A stretch of 64,000 nucleotides of DNA from contig NZ_QWGA01000007.1 in the NCBI RefSeq assembly GCF_003576245.1, positions 584,310-648,309 of the forward strand. Direction: 5' to 3'. Position 1 is the first letter of the stretch, and every line of letters begins with the position of its first letter. The translations under genes and the position numbers were made by a program. The notes beneath the pieces are model-generated. The model made no database searches and was not told where the DNA came from. It saw only the letters and a list, made by a program, of their open reading frames with translations. Origin of the DNA: Henriciella algicola (lineage in GTDB: Bacteria; Pseudomonadota; Alphaproteobacteria; Caulobacterales; Hyphomonadaceae). Positions 36,945 through 45,518 of the stretch are shown in pieces.

Positions 36945-37918
36945 AAATTGCATTTATTACAGGAATCACCGGGCAGGACGGTTCGTTCCTTGCCGACCTT
37001 CTGCTTTCGAAAGACTACGAAGTGCATGGAGTTTTGCGGCGCTCTAGCACGATTGATCGGCCGCGCATCGATCACCTGACGCGAGACCCAGCTATCTACA
37101 ACGAGCGTCTCTTCCTGCATTATTGTGACCTTGACGATATTACGACGCTGCGGCGTCTCTTGCACCAAGTCGAACCAGATGAATTCTATCATCTCGCCGG
37201 TCAGAGCCATGTTGGGGTTAGCTTCGAGATCCCCGAATCGACCTGCGATTTCACCGCGATGGCGACGCTGCGTATCCTTGAAGTGCTGCGCGACCTCGAC
37301 AAAAAACCCCGCTTCCTGACGACCGGCAGCAGCGAGATATTCGGCTCCCCAACCGAAAGTCCGCAATCACTGGCCACCGCGATGCTGCCGCGATCGCCCT
37401 ACGGAGTGGCCAAAGCCTTTGCGGTTAACATTACCCGTGTCTATCGCGAGGCGTTTGGAATGTTTGCTTGCACCGCGGTTTGCTACAATCACGAGTCCGA
37501 GCGGCGCAGCCCAAGCTTCGTGACCCGGAAGATCAGCAGAGCCGTTGCTGCAATAGCTGACGGTCGTCAGGACAAGCTGGCGCTCGGCAATCTCGATGTC
37601 TGGCGCGATTGGGGCTATGCGCCCGAATTCGTCGAAGCAATGTGGCGAATGTTACAGGCAAAGAACGCGCAGGACCTCATGATCTGCACCGGCGAGTCGA
37701 CGTCGCTCGAGCAATTCCTGGATGTCGCGTTCCGTCATGCGGGTCTCAATTGGCGGGATCACGTCGAGACCGATCCCCGGTTCGTAAGGCCTAGCGAGCC
37801 GGCGAGGTTAGTAGGCGATCCATCAGGCGCAGAAGTTGCAATAGGATGGCGAGCGAAAACCAAGGCGGCCGATGTTGCGCGGCTGCTGGTGGATATTGAC
37901 CGCCAGCAGCTAGGATAA
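36941..37918 (+). CDS. GDP-mannose 4,6-dehydratase-like NAD-dependent epimerase/dehydratase
   Basis: A 325-residue short-chain dehydrogenase closely built like GDP-mannose 4,6-dehydratase. It has the NAD loop TGITGQDGSFLADLLL, RRSSTIDRPRIDHL, GQSHVGVSFEIPE, the catalytic region TTGSSEIFGSP with Ser130-131 and Glu132, the pair Tyr154-Lys158 in RSPYGVAK, and CYNHESERRSPSFVTRKISR. True GMD has STSELYG and [11 protein letters not shown] at these places, as in the second copy at 62827. Here the catalytic Thr is replaced by Ser and RGETF by RSPSF, and the C-terminal part is shorter. It may dehydrate or epimerise a different NDP-sugar. The start overlaps the preceding stop (ATGA). Confidence 0.82.
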   Translation: MKIAFITGITGQDGSFLADLLLSKDYEVHGVLRRSSTIDRPRIDHLTRDPAIYNERLFLHYCDLDDITTLRRLLHQVEPDEFYHLAGQSHVGVSFEIPESTCDFTAMATLRILEVLRDLDKKPRFLTTGSSEIFGSPTESPQSLATAMLPRSPYGVAKAFAVNITRVYREAFGMFACTAVCYNHESERRSPSFVTRKISRAVAAIADGRQDKLALGNLDVWRDWGYAPEFVEAMWRMLQAKNAQDLMICTGESTSLEQFLDVAFRHAGLNWRDHVETDPRFVRPSEPARLVGDPSGAEVAIGWRAKTKAADVARLLVDIDRQQLG

Positions 37919-37922
37919 CGCG

Positions 37923-39209
37923 ATGTCCAGCGCGAGAAGAAAAGAGTATATCTTGGCAGGCAAGGCGATTGTTATTCAGATGGGCGCTCGTCGTAATTAT
38001 GCGGTGCCTGCAGCATTGGCAAAGGTTGGCCGCCTGGAGGCGCTTTACACTGATCTTGCCGGGACAAGCGGTGTCGGGCTATTGGCGCGAGCCCTTGCGA
38101 ACACTCCGCTGCCGGCTAGGCTAAGAGCACCTCTGGCGCGGCTCGGCAGCCGAATGCCGCCGGAATACGTACGGCCGTTTACTCATACCTTTGACCGTGC
38201 GTCCTTACTTTACGAATGGGGTAAGTTCCGAACACCCGACGATCGCGGACGGGTGTTGGCGAGACGACAGTTCAATGCGGCTTGGTCGAAGGCAATGTTA
38301 GCCAAAGGCTTTGGCGATGCTACACATGTCTATGCGATGATGAGCGGTCAGACGCTAGAGGCCGATGCGTTTCTAGAGAAAGCTAAAGAGGCAGGACTTA
38401 AGATCGTTGCTGACGTTACGATAGCGCCTTCTTATGAGCGTATCGTCGATGCCGAATATGCGGCCAACCCAGGCTGGGGCCGCCCCGTAGTGTCTTATCG
38501 AAGCGCAATGGGTAGCGACAATCCTGCCTACCCACGCATGATGACGCTTGCTGATCGCTTCCTGTGCGCATCTCCCTTCGTGGCAAACGACCTTATTAAC
38601 AACTGGGGCGCGGATCCAGAAACGGTCTGGGTCGAGCCTTATACCTTACACCCGTCATGGCTGGAACTGGTGAATGTTCCCGTCGAAGGGCGCGTGCTTT
38701 TTCCGGGCAGCGCCGATCTGCGCAAGGGAATCCACTATTTCGCGCGCGCCGCCAGCATCTTGAGAGATCGTAACCGGAAGTTCGAATTTAGGGTCGTAGG
38801 TGATGTCAGTGATGAGGTCCGATACCATGTCGAGACCACGCATCTCAACTTCCAAGGACGACTAACGAGGGGGCAAATGGTCGAAGAGTACGAACGCGCC
38901 GATGTCGTTGCACTACCCACACTGGCAGAGGGCTCTGCGGGTGTAACTTACGAAGCATTGGCATGCGGCATTCCTGTCATTACAACCTTTGCGGCGGGTT
39001 CGCGTGTCAAGGACGGGGTCAGCGGGATCATCATTCCTGTCGGAGATCCGGAAGCGCTAGCCGATGCGATTGAGGATATTGTCCGCCACCGGGAAAAGCG
39101 AAACCGTTTCGCTAGTGCCGCGCGTGCGTCCATGAAATCCATGGCTTGGGACACCTATCCAGACCGTTTAGTGAAAGCTGTTTTTGCCGATGCAAAGATA
39201 AACATGTAA
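37923..39209 (+). CDS. Glycosyltransferase family 4 protein
   Basis: A 428-residue GT-B glycosyltransferase beginning 4 bases after the dehydratase-like gene. The C-terminal domain is clear: GRVLFPGSADLRKGIHYFARAASIL, FRVVGDVSDEVRY, LNFQGRLTRGQMVEEYERADVVALPTLAEGSAGVTYEALACGIPVITTFAAGSRVKDGVSG and IIPVGDPEALADAI. The EX7E-like motif lies around EGSAGVTYEALACG. The N-terminal half (MGARRNYAVPAALAKVGRLEALYTD) is typical of family members acting on lipid-linked oligosaccharide. The exact acceptor is unknown. Confidence 0.86.
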   Translation: MSSARRKEYILAGKAIVIQMGARRNYAVPAALAKVGRLEALYTDLAGTSGVGLLARALANTPLPARLRAPLARLGSRMPPEYVRPFTHTFDRASLLYEWGKFRTPDDRGRVLARRQFNAAWSKAMLAKGFGDATHVYAMMSGQTLEADAFLEKAKEAGLKIVADVTIAPSYERIVDAEYAANPGWGRPVVSYRSAMGSDNPAYPRMMTLADRFLCASPFVANDLINNWGADPETVWVEPYTLHPSWLELVNVPVEGRVLFPGSADLRKGIHYFARAASILRDRNRKFEFRVVGDVSDEVRYHVETTHLNFQGRLTRGQMVEEYERADVVALPTLAEGSAGVTYEALACGIPVITTFAAGSRVKDGVSGIIIPVGDPEALADAIEDIVRHREKRNRFASAARASMKSMAWDTYPDRLVKAVFADAKINM

Positions 39210-39330
39210 ATATAATCCTCGGCAATAACGAAGCCGACAGGGCAACGCCTTCGTCGCTGCCGGTTCCCGATCTTGGAGACCAATCATTTCGCTCGAAGAA
39301 ACTCTTTTTTTTGCAGTTTGCCTGCTCACG

Positions 39331-40596
39331 GTGATGGCACTCGGGATCGGACTCGCTCGACGTGGCGGATACATACACATGCCAGTACTCTTCGCCGCCG
39401 TCTATGCAGGGTGGGTCGTGCCGCAGCTGTGGAGCCTAGTTGTCAGACGGGTCGCGCCGGAGGGGGCACTCGCCGCGCTATTGTTTATGTCGTTGCTATG
39501 TCTGGCTGCGGTCATTCTCGGCTGGAGAATGGGCACGCGACGGACCGTCAATCCGCTTGCCGGATTACTTCCGCGGGTGCACGAAGGAAAAGTTGGGAAA
39601 GCGGCAGTCATCCTTACCGGCTTCGCACTTATCGGCTTTCTGGGGTTGGGCGCCGATCCGATAGAAGCACAAGGCAGCACGATGTGGACCGGGCATGCGG
39701 CTATTTTCTCTCTCATTCTCAGCATCAAGACCGCGTCTTTTGCGCTTTCGTTAATGTATTTCCTTCGACGCAAGACCGGGCTCAGCACCGCTCTGCTCGT
39801 AATTAATGTGGTGATGTTCGCACCCTACATCATATTCTACTTCCGACGGCATGTGATCCTAGAGGCGTGTCTAATTGCAGCCTATGCATTTTTAGTAGTG
39901 CGCAGCTACGCGGTACCGAGAGTCGCCGTAATCGCAGGTCTTATGGTGACGTCGATGGGGATGTTTGCCGCAGAGGAAATACGTGGAATTTCCGGAGAAG
40001 GCCAAGTGCCACGCCTCTCCGAAATAGCCGAAATCGATTTCTTAGCTCTGAATCCGATAAACAATCCGCAAGCGTCACCTGAGATAGAGAACGCGGCGAA
40101 TCTAGTCTCCGCTGTGCAAATTAGCGATCGCTACACGTTGGGCGGTCAGTTCTGGAACCGCTTCGTATTCCAGTATGTCCCCGCGCAGTTCGTTGGGGCC
40201 GATGTCAAGCAGGGTCTGATGCTGACTCCCTGGCCAGCTGAACTCACATATAGCGTAACCGGTTATGTACCGAGTGCAGGCAGTACGCAGACAGGAATAG
40301 CAACGGCATTCATGGAGTTTTGGTATTTCGGTTGCCTGCTGTTCTACTTCAATGCTTATATCATGGGCCGACTATGGCTCAGAGCGCTAGCCGGAAACAG
40401 CTGGGACAAGGTGTGGTATGCAGCAGGAATTGTGCCCTCGCTGCATATGGTGACGCACCACTCCGCGGTATTTTATGTTTCCTTTTCCTTTTTTGTCGCC
40501 ATTCTCACCTTCGTTGCATATTTTCTTCGCGGCAACCTCCGGGCGAACAATCCGGGAGGTCTTAGATCAGCTGGATTGCCAGCGCCAAAAGCTTAA
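39331..40596 (+). CDS. Wzy-like polysaccharide polymerase (polytopic membrane protein)
   Basis: About 421 residues with roughly ten membrane segments and periplasmic loops, in the position and topology of an O-antigen/capsule repeat-unit polymerase. Visible helices include HMPVLFAAVYAGWVVPQLW, LLFMSLLCLAAVILGW, KAAVILTGFALIGFLGLG, MFAPYIIFYF and FFVAILTFVAYFLRG. A large loop lies around residues 215-320, and FMEFWYFGCLLFYFNAYIMGRLW is typical of oligosaccharide-repeat-unit polymerases. The GTG at 39331 cuts into the first helix. The open frame continues upstream to 39229 without ATG, GTG or TTG, and ATT at 39286 with GGAG 7 bases before it would restore a full helix, so the true start may be non-canonical. 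Confidence 0.75.
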   Translation: MMALGIGLARRGGYIHMPVLFAAVYAGWVVPQLWSLVVRRVAPEGALAALLFMSLLCLAAVILGWRMGTRRTVNPLAGLLPRVHEGKVGKAAVILTGFALIGFLGLGADPIEAQGSTMWTGHAAIFSLILSIKTASFALSLMYFLRRKTGLSTALLVINVVMFAPYIIFYFRRHVILEACLIAAYAFLVVRSYAVPRVAVIAGLMVTSMGMFAAEEIRGISGEGQVPRLSEIAEIDFLALNPINNPQASPEIENAANLVSAVQISDRYTLGGQFWNRFVFQYVPAQFVGADVKQGLMLTPWPAELTYSVTGYVPSAGSTQTGIATAFMEFWYFGCLLFYFNAYIMGRLWLRALAGNSWDKVWYAAGIVPSLHMVTHHSAVFYVSFSFFVAILTFVAYFLRGNLRANNPGGLRSAGLPAPKA

Positions 40597-40649
40597 AAAC
40601 GGGATTGCGCTCTCTGGGGAAAATAAATCTTCAGCTTTAAAGGGTCAAT

Positions 40650-41345
40650 ATGACGAAGCTGCCACCATCGCCGGCCTTATGGCAGGCACTCCTCGCCTTT
40701 ATTCTCGGTATATTTCTTCCCGGAAAATTGCGGCGAGCAATTTATCGCGCATTGCTAGGTTACCGAATTTCGCCGGAAGCGAATATTGGTCGTGCCTACA
40801 TCCGCGTTGGAATGCTTGTGATGTCAGAGGGCGCTTACATCGGAACGCTCAGCGTCATTCGCAATGTGGATAAAGTCGAACTGGGCAAAGGCGCCATTAT
40901 CGGCACGTTCAACTGGATTTATGGCTTTCCATCTGGGATCACTGAGCACTTCCAAGAAGCGGGGCGTGCCTCCGAATTAATCATGGGAGAGGGAGCTTCG
41001 CTCACTTCGCGTCATATCGTTGACTGCACGTCCCGCGTGACGATCGGTGCATTCACGACTGTGGCCGGTTTCTATTCGCAGATATTAACGCATGGAATCG
41101 ACATCCGAACTAATCGCCAGACATCCCGACCAGTAACAATTGGCAAGTATTGCCTAATTGGATCGAGAAGTACCATAGTGAAAGGAGCGGTGCTGCCGGA
41201 AGGGACCGTGCTATCGGCAGGGTCTATGTTCCGCGGCACTCCTGAGGAGAGCCATCACATATATTCAGGGGTCCCGGCTACACCGGTGCGCGCACTCAGC
41301 ATCGACGACCCTTATTTTACCCGCCTCAATGGGCCCGTTTCCTGA
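40650..41345 (+). CDS. Hexapeptide-repeat acyltransferase
   Basis: A 231-residue protein. An N-terminal hydrophobic stretch (LWQALLAFILGIFLPGKLRRAIYRALLGY) is followed by a left-handed beta-helix of hexapeptide repeats (NIGRAYIRVGMLVMSEGAYIG, VELGKGAIIGTFN, VTIGAFTTVAGF, VTIGKYCLIGSRSTIVKGAVLPEGTVLSAGS). It probably acetylates a sugar of the repeat unit using acetyl-CoA. AAGGG precedes the start. The stop overlaps the next start (TGATG at 41343-41347). Confidence 0.85.
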   Translation: MTKLPPSPALWQALLAFILGIFLPGKLRRAIYRALLGYRISPEANIGRAYIRVGMLVMSEGAYIGTLSVIRNVDKVELGKGAIIGTFNWIYGFPSGITEHFQEAGRASELIMGEGASLTSRHIVDCTSRVTIGAFTTVAGFYSQILTHGIDIRTNRQTSRPVTIGKYCLIGSRSTIVKGAVLPEGTVLSAGSMFRGTPEESHHIYSGVPATPVRALSIDDPYFTRLNGPVS

Positions 41346-42535
41346 TGCAATCCCGAAAGCAACCAGTGAATGAATCGGCGGATCTATCAGTCGGGATAGT
41401 GGTCGGTTCAATGTCGCGATCCGCTGGGGGACTTTTCGATGCGGTCTTAAATCCAGCACAAAACATTCTAACCCAGTCGGTCGATGTACGTGTCTATGCG
41501 CTACGTGACCAATATAGCGAAGCCGACCGCCTCGCTTGGCGGCCCATCAACCCGGTCCTTGTCAATTCACACGGCCCCAGGGCCGTCGGCCTCGCCCCTT
41601 ATCTTCACTCGAAATTGCGGCAAGGCAACCACGACGTACTTCATTTGCATGGGATCTGGCTTATGATTTCGCGCGCCGTTGCGAAATGGAAGAGAGAGAC
41701 CAGAAAGCCCTTGATTATCTCGCCGCATGGGATGCTCGATCCATGGGCGTTGAAGAACTCGGCTTGGAAGAAAAAAATTGTCGGACACGCATTCGAGTAC
41801 GCAAATTTGCGGGGCGCGGACTGTCTTCACGCGTTGAATACATCGGAGGCCGAGGCGATTCGCGCCTTCGGTCTCACCAACCCGATCGCAATCATTCCCA
41901 ACGGTTCGAACCTGCCGGAGCTAATTGGGGACATGCGTAAGCGAGATGGGCGCCATAAAATGCTTTTTCTCGGCCGGATCCACCCGAAGAAGGGATTACT
42001 AGAGCTGATACGCGCCTGGGCAAGTTTTTCGCAGCAAGCGCCCGGCATTTTTGCCGACTGGGAACTTGTTATCGCCGGCTGGGACGACGGCGGGCATCTG
42101 TACGATCTAGAAGCCGAAATCAAAAAATTACGAATTAGCGACAGCGTGCGCATCCACGGGCCGGTCTTCGGCGCCGCAAAGGAGGAATTGCTGCGAACAG
42201 TAGATGCCTTCATCCTACCGTCCTTTTCTGAAGGTTTGCCAATGACGGTGCTCGAGGCATGGTCGTACAAACTGCCAGTGTTCATGACTCGTGAATGTAA
42301 CCTTTCCACCGGGTTCGCGAGTGGTGCGGCAATTGAAATCTCCACCAACCCCGGTGAAATGGCAAAGGCAATTGCTGATACGATAGGCGGGGGGCAGCTG
42401 AATAGATTGGGGGCAGCAGGTCGCCGACTGGTCGAAGAGAAGTACATGTGGACGCAAATCGCAGCACAGCACGCAGATACTTACAAGTGGCTCCGAGGAC
42501 GGTCCGGCAAGCCCGAGCACGTGGTGCTAGATTAG
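41345..42535 (+). CDS. Glycosyltransferase family 4 protein
   Basis: A 396-residue GT-B glycosyltransferase. The acceptor domain contains SRSAGGLFDAVLNPAQNI, HDVLHLHGIWL and LIISPHGMLDPWALKNSAWKKKI, a signature of capsule/colanic-acid transferases. The donor domain contains HKMLFLGRIHPKKGLLELIRAWA, VRIHGPVFGAAKEELLRTVDAFILPSFSEGLPMTVLEAWSYKLPVFMT with the EX7E motif, and a final RRLVEEKYMWTQIAAQ. Translation is coupled to the upstream acyltransferase through a one-base overlap. Sugar specificity is unknown. Confidence 0.9.
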   Translation: MQSRKQPVNESADLSVGIVVGSMSRSAGGLFDAVLNPAQNILTQSVDVRVYALRDQYSEADRLAWRPINPVLVNSHGPRAVGLAPYLHSKLRQGNHDVLHLHGIWLMISRAVAKWKRETRKPLIISPHGMLDPWALKNSAWKKKIVGHAFEYANLRGADCLHALNTSEAEAIRAFGLTNPIAIIPNGSNLPELIGDMRKRDGRHKMLFLGRIHPKKGLLELIRAWASFSQQAPGIFADWELVIAGWDDGGHLYDLEAEIKKLRISDSVRIHGPVFGAAKEELLRTVDAFILPSFSEGLPMTVLEAWSYKLPVFMTRECNLSTGFASGAAIEISTNPGEMAKAIADTIGGGQLNRLGAAGRRLVEEKYMWTQIAAQHADTYKWLRGRSGKPEHVVLD

Positions 42536-42547
42536 AGTAACAGGTCA

Positions 42548-43720
42548 ATGGTCTCCCAGTCCAAATCTAGACTCTTGGTCGTCGACGCATTGCGTGGCAT
42601 CGCAGCGCTGCTTGTTGTGATCTATCACGCGCGTGCAGATTATTGGGTCGGCGTGTCTAGAAGCTGGGCGCAGAACGGCTTCAGCTCCGACCCATCAGTG
42701 TGGATCGGCTATGCGACCTATCCATTCTCATATGGTTGGTTCGGTGTGCAAATATTCTTTGTCTTAAGCGGTTACTGCATCCATCGGCGGCTCGCATTCG
42801 AGTTGGCTAAGTCGCGCAACACGCAGGTGAATTGGCGGCGTTTCTTTATCCGCCGCTTTCTCCGTATCTATCCTATTTACCTTGCGGCCCTGCTGTGCAC
42901 GGCCCTAGTCGATCATCTATACCTGCGCCAAGGTGGTGTACTGACGGTAGGCGAGTTGAGTACACGAAGTCTGTTGGCTTCCATCTTCACCTTGCAGGGA
43001 ATTGTTGCACCGATGTTCGGGACAAACACGGTCTTCTGGACGCTCTCGATCGAAATACACTTATATCTCTTCTATCCGCTCCTGTTTGCGTTCAATCGTT
43101 CGCATGGGGCAAAGCTCGGGCTCGGCTTCGCATTCGCCGTCAGCGCAGCCTATGTCGGTGCTTATCTTGTGTTCGATCTTGAGCGCCTCTTCCCATATGC
43201 TCATGGAGGGGGGCCAATCTTCTTACCATTTGTTTTCATGTGGGCGGCGGGCGCATACCTTGCCGATATCGAAGCCGGTCGATCGCCGGCATTAAGCGGA
43301 GCACTTTGGCATTTCACATGGGTCAGCGCGCTGATCGGCGGCTTCTTATTGCATATGCTGACCGACGAGGTAGTTAGTGCGCTTCCGCTCGCGGTCGGCG
43401 CGGCGGGCCTTGTATATTGCGGCAAGTCGCTTGAGCTTAAATTGCCTTGGATATCATCCCGCCTGCTCCTCCCGTTTGTCTCACTGGGCGTTGTCAGTTA
43501 CTCGCTTTATGCAACTCACAGAGTGGCCTTCGGTATAATAAACGTAGCAGGCCTCTCAGGTCAGTCCGCCTTCATTCTGAAATTCATTCTCGCAATGGCG
43601 TTCGCGATCATCGTAGCGAGTCTTTTTTACGTGGTCGTCGAGAAAACGTCTTTGAATCTTTCCTCGAAATTTCGTGCTCCGCGCTTGGGCGTAGGGCAGG
43701 CAAAGGGCGAACGTTTCTAA
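42548..43720 (+). CDS. Acyltransferase 3 family membrane protein (OafA-like)
   Basis: A 390-residue polytopic acyltransferase that moves acyl groups onto surface glycans. The family start LLVVDALRGIAALLVVIYHARADYW carries the conserved arginine and histidine. WFGVQIFFVLSGYCIHRR and RRFFIRRFLRIYPIYLAALL are further diagnostics. About ten membrane segments follow. It lies between a GT4 gene and a WcaF-like acetyltransferase whose start overlaps its stop (TAATG). The repeat unit is probably O-acylated in the periplasm. Confidence 0.9.
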   Translation: MVSQSKSRLLVVDALRGIAALLVVIYHARADYWVGVSRSWAQNGFSSDPSVWIGYATYPFSYGWFGVQIFFVLSGYCIHRRLAFELAKSRNTQVNWRRFFIRRFLRIYPIYLAALLCTALVDHLYLRQGGVLTVGELSTRSLLASIFTLQGIVAPMFGTNTVFWTLSIEIHLYLFYPLLFAFNRSHGAKLGLGFAFAVSAAYVGAYLVFDLERLFPYAHGGGPIFLPFVFMWAAGAYLADIEAGRSPALSGALWHFTWVSALIGGFLLHMLTDEVVSALPLAVGAAGLVYCGKSLELKLPWISSRLLLPFVSLGVVSYSLYATHRVAFGIINVAGLSGQSAFILKFILAMAFAIIVASLFYVVVEKTSLNLSSKFRAPRLGVGQAKGERF

Positions 43721-44274
43721 TGGCAATCGACATCATCACAAATCGCGCGGAGCGCAAATGGACACGGTCTGAGCAGCTTGGCCGGGTTCTCTGGGCGCTT
43801 GCCAGGCCACTGTTCCGCTTCAGTCCGCGTCTCTTTTGGGGATGGCGTCGGATGATCTTACGCTTGTTCGGAGCGAAGATAGGGAGCGATGTACATGTCT
43901 ACCCGAGTGTACGAGTGACGATCCCATGGAACATCGAAATCGGCGACAAGGCCGCGGTTGGTGACTATGCGATTTTATACGCATTGGGGCCGATCTGCAT
44001 TGGCGAGCGCGCGACCGTTTCGCAGTATGCCCACCTTTGCGCCGGCACCCATGACTGGCGTGACCCCGCAATGCGACTGATCAAGGCGCCGCTCGTGATC
44101 GGAAACGACGCCTGGATTTGCGCTAACGCCTTCGTCGGGCCGGGCGTGGTTATTGGTGCGAATGCGATCGTAGGCGCCGGAGCGGTGACGATGAAGAACG
44201 TCGATGATAGCACTATCGTTGTCGGCAATCCTGCTCAGGTATTGGGCAAGAGAAGCGAAAGCGGAATTCGGTAA
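43720..44274 (+). CDS. WcaF-like hexapeptide acetyltransferase
   Basis: A 184-residue acetyltransferase of the colanic-acid WcaF/NodL type. It has RRMILRLFGAKIGSDVHVYPSVRVTIPWNIEIGDKAAVGDYAILYALGPICIGERATVSQYAHLCAGTHD-type hexapeptide coils (shown here by segments GAKIGSDVHVYPSV, NIEIGDKAAVGD and ICIGERATVSQ), with the catalytic-histidine region CAGTHDWRD. A final coil reads GPGVVIGANAIVGAGAVTMKNV. The start at 43720 overlaps the previous stop; the open frame extends upstream inside the acyltransferase but is not coding there. It should O-acetylate a sugar with acetyl-CoA in the cytoplasm. Confidence 0.88.
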   Translation: MAIDIITNRAERKWTRSEQLGRVLWALARPLFRFSPRLFWGWRRMILRLFGAKIGSDVHVYPSVRVTIPWNIEIGDKAAVGDYAILYALGPICIGERATVSQYAHLCAGTHDWRDPAMRLIKAPLVIGNDAWICANAFVGPGVVIGANAIVGAGAVTMKNVDDSTIVVGNPAQVLGKRSESGIR

Positions 44275-44516
44275 TAGCGCTTAGCGCTGTGTCAGCCGAA
44301 TATGTCTGCAGCGACGCTGTTTGGCCCTTTTCAAAGCAGCGCAGAGACCCGCCTTATTCGACGATCTCTACACCGCCTATTACAGAAACATGGTCCGGAC
44401 TCGGTTTCTAGATGATTATTTATTTTCTACGGCGATAGTTCACGGCGCAATCAGGGATACGGTATCGATTTCGTCGTAGCGTGGCGCTTGATCAGAACGT
44501 TGTAACTCCACGAAAT

Positions 44517-45518
44517 ATGCACTTCATGACTTCTTCACACAATCTCACAGTCATAGTCTTAACGCGCGATGAGGATCAACACATCAAGCGAGCGCTCGCC
44601 TCTGTCGCTGGGATAGCATCGCATTGCTATGTAATTGATAGCGGATCGACCGACCGAACGTGCGAATTAGCCCAAGCTGCCGGCGCTACCGTGCTGGAAA
44701 ACAGTTGGGTCAATTACTCGACCCAGTTCAATTGGGCGCTGGACCACCTGCCAGCTGAAACTGACTGGGTTCTACGCCTCGACGCAGATGAATATTTGAC
44801 CCCGGAACTAGCCGCGGAGATCAAGGAAAAGCTGGCCCGACTTCCTACTTCGGTCGCTGCGGTAAATGTAGGTAGAAGGATCCACTTTCTCGGCCGGCGA
44901 ATCAAATGGGGAGGAATTTTCCCGATCCGCGTGGCTCGGCTCTTCCGATATGGCAAAGGACGCTGTGAGAACCGCTGGATGGACGAACATATTATTTTCG
45001 AAGGCCGGGCGGCGGATTTTCGAGGTGAACTGATTGACGATAATCGTAATTCGCTGACGTGGTGGACCGAGAAGCATAACAATTATGCATCGCGCGAAGT
45101 CGTAGATTTGTTAAATTTGTCAGACAGGTTCATGGCGAGCGAGACGGTCGCTAATCTCGCCCAGCGGCAACAGGCGGGTTTTAAACGCTGGGTGAAAGAG
45201 CACATCTATGCCCGCGCACCATTGGGGCTAAGGGCGTTAGTCTATTTCTTGTATCGCTATTTCTTCCGGCTAGGCTTCCTCGATGGCCGTGAGGGTTTGG
45301 CATTCCATTTCCTGCAGGGATTCTGGTATCGGTATCTTGTTGACGCCAAATTGTTTGAGGTGCGCAAGTACATGGCCGAGAATAGGGTTGATGCACCAAG
45401 CGCAATAGAAGACGTTCTTGGTATTCAGGTCGTTAATCACGTATCTCCACCGCCGGATTCTTCGAAGTGCGTAAATAAGAGGAGTAAGGAGAGCGCTCGC
45501 TATAATCGTAATCAGTAG
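44517..45518 (+). CDS. Glycosyltransferase family 2 protein
   Basis: A 333-residue GT-A inverting glycosyltransferase related to WaaE/KdtX-type enzymes. NLTVIVLTRDEDQHIKRALAS opens the nucleotide-binding domain, CYVIDSGSTDRTCELAQAAGA follows, and the DxD motif is in WVLRLDADEYLTPEL. WFKRWVKE-like sequence (GFKRWVKEHIYARAPLG) and FLYRYFFRLGFLDGREGLAFHFLQGFWYRYLVDAKLFE form the membrane-associated C-terminal part. The start is uncertain: ATG at 44517 or 44526, or GTG at 44481. It is 240 bases after the WcaF-like gene and is the last gene of block A. Confidence 0.86.
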   Translation: MHFMTSSHNLTVIVLTRDEDQHIKRALASVAGIASHCYVIDSGSTDRTCELAQAAGATVLENSWVNYSTQFNWALDHLPAETDWVLRLDADEYLTPELAAEIKEKLARLPTSVAAVNVGRRIHFLGRRIKWGGIFPIRVARLFRYGKGRCENRWMDEHIIFEGRAADFRGELIDDNRNSLTWWTEKHNNYASREVVDLLNLSDRFMASETVANLAQRQQAGFKRWVKEHIYARAPLGLRALVYFLYRYFFRLGFLDGREGLAFHFLQGFWYRYLVDAKLFEVRKYMAENRVDAPSAIEDVLGIQVVNHVSPPPDSSKCVNKRSKESARYNRNQ

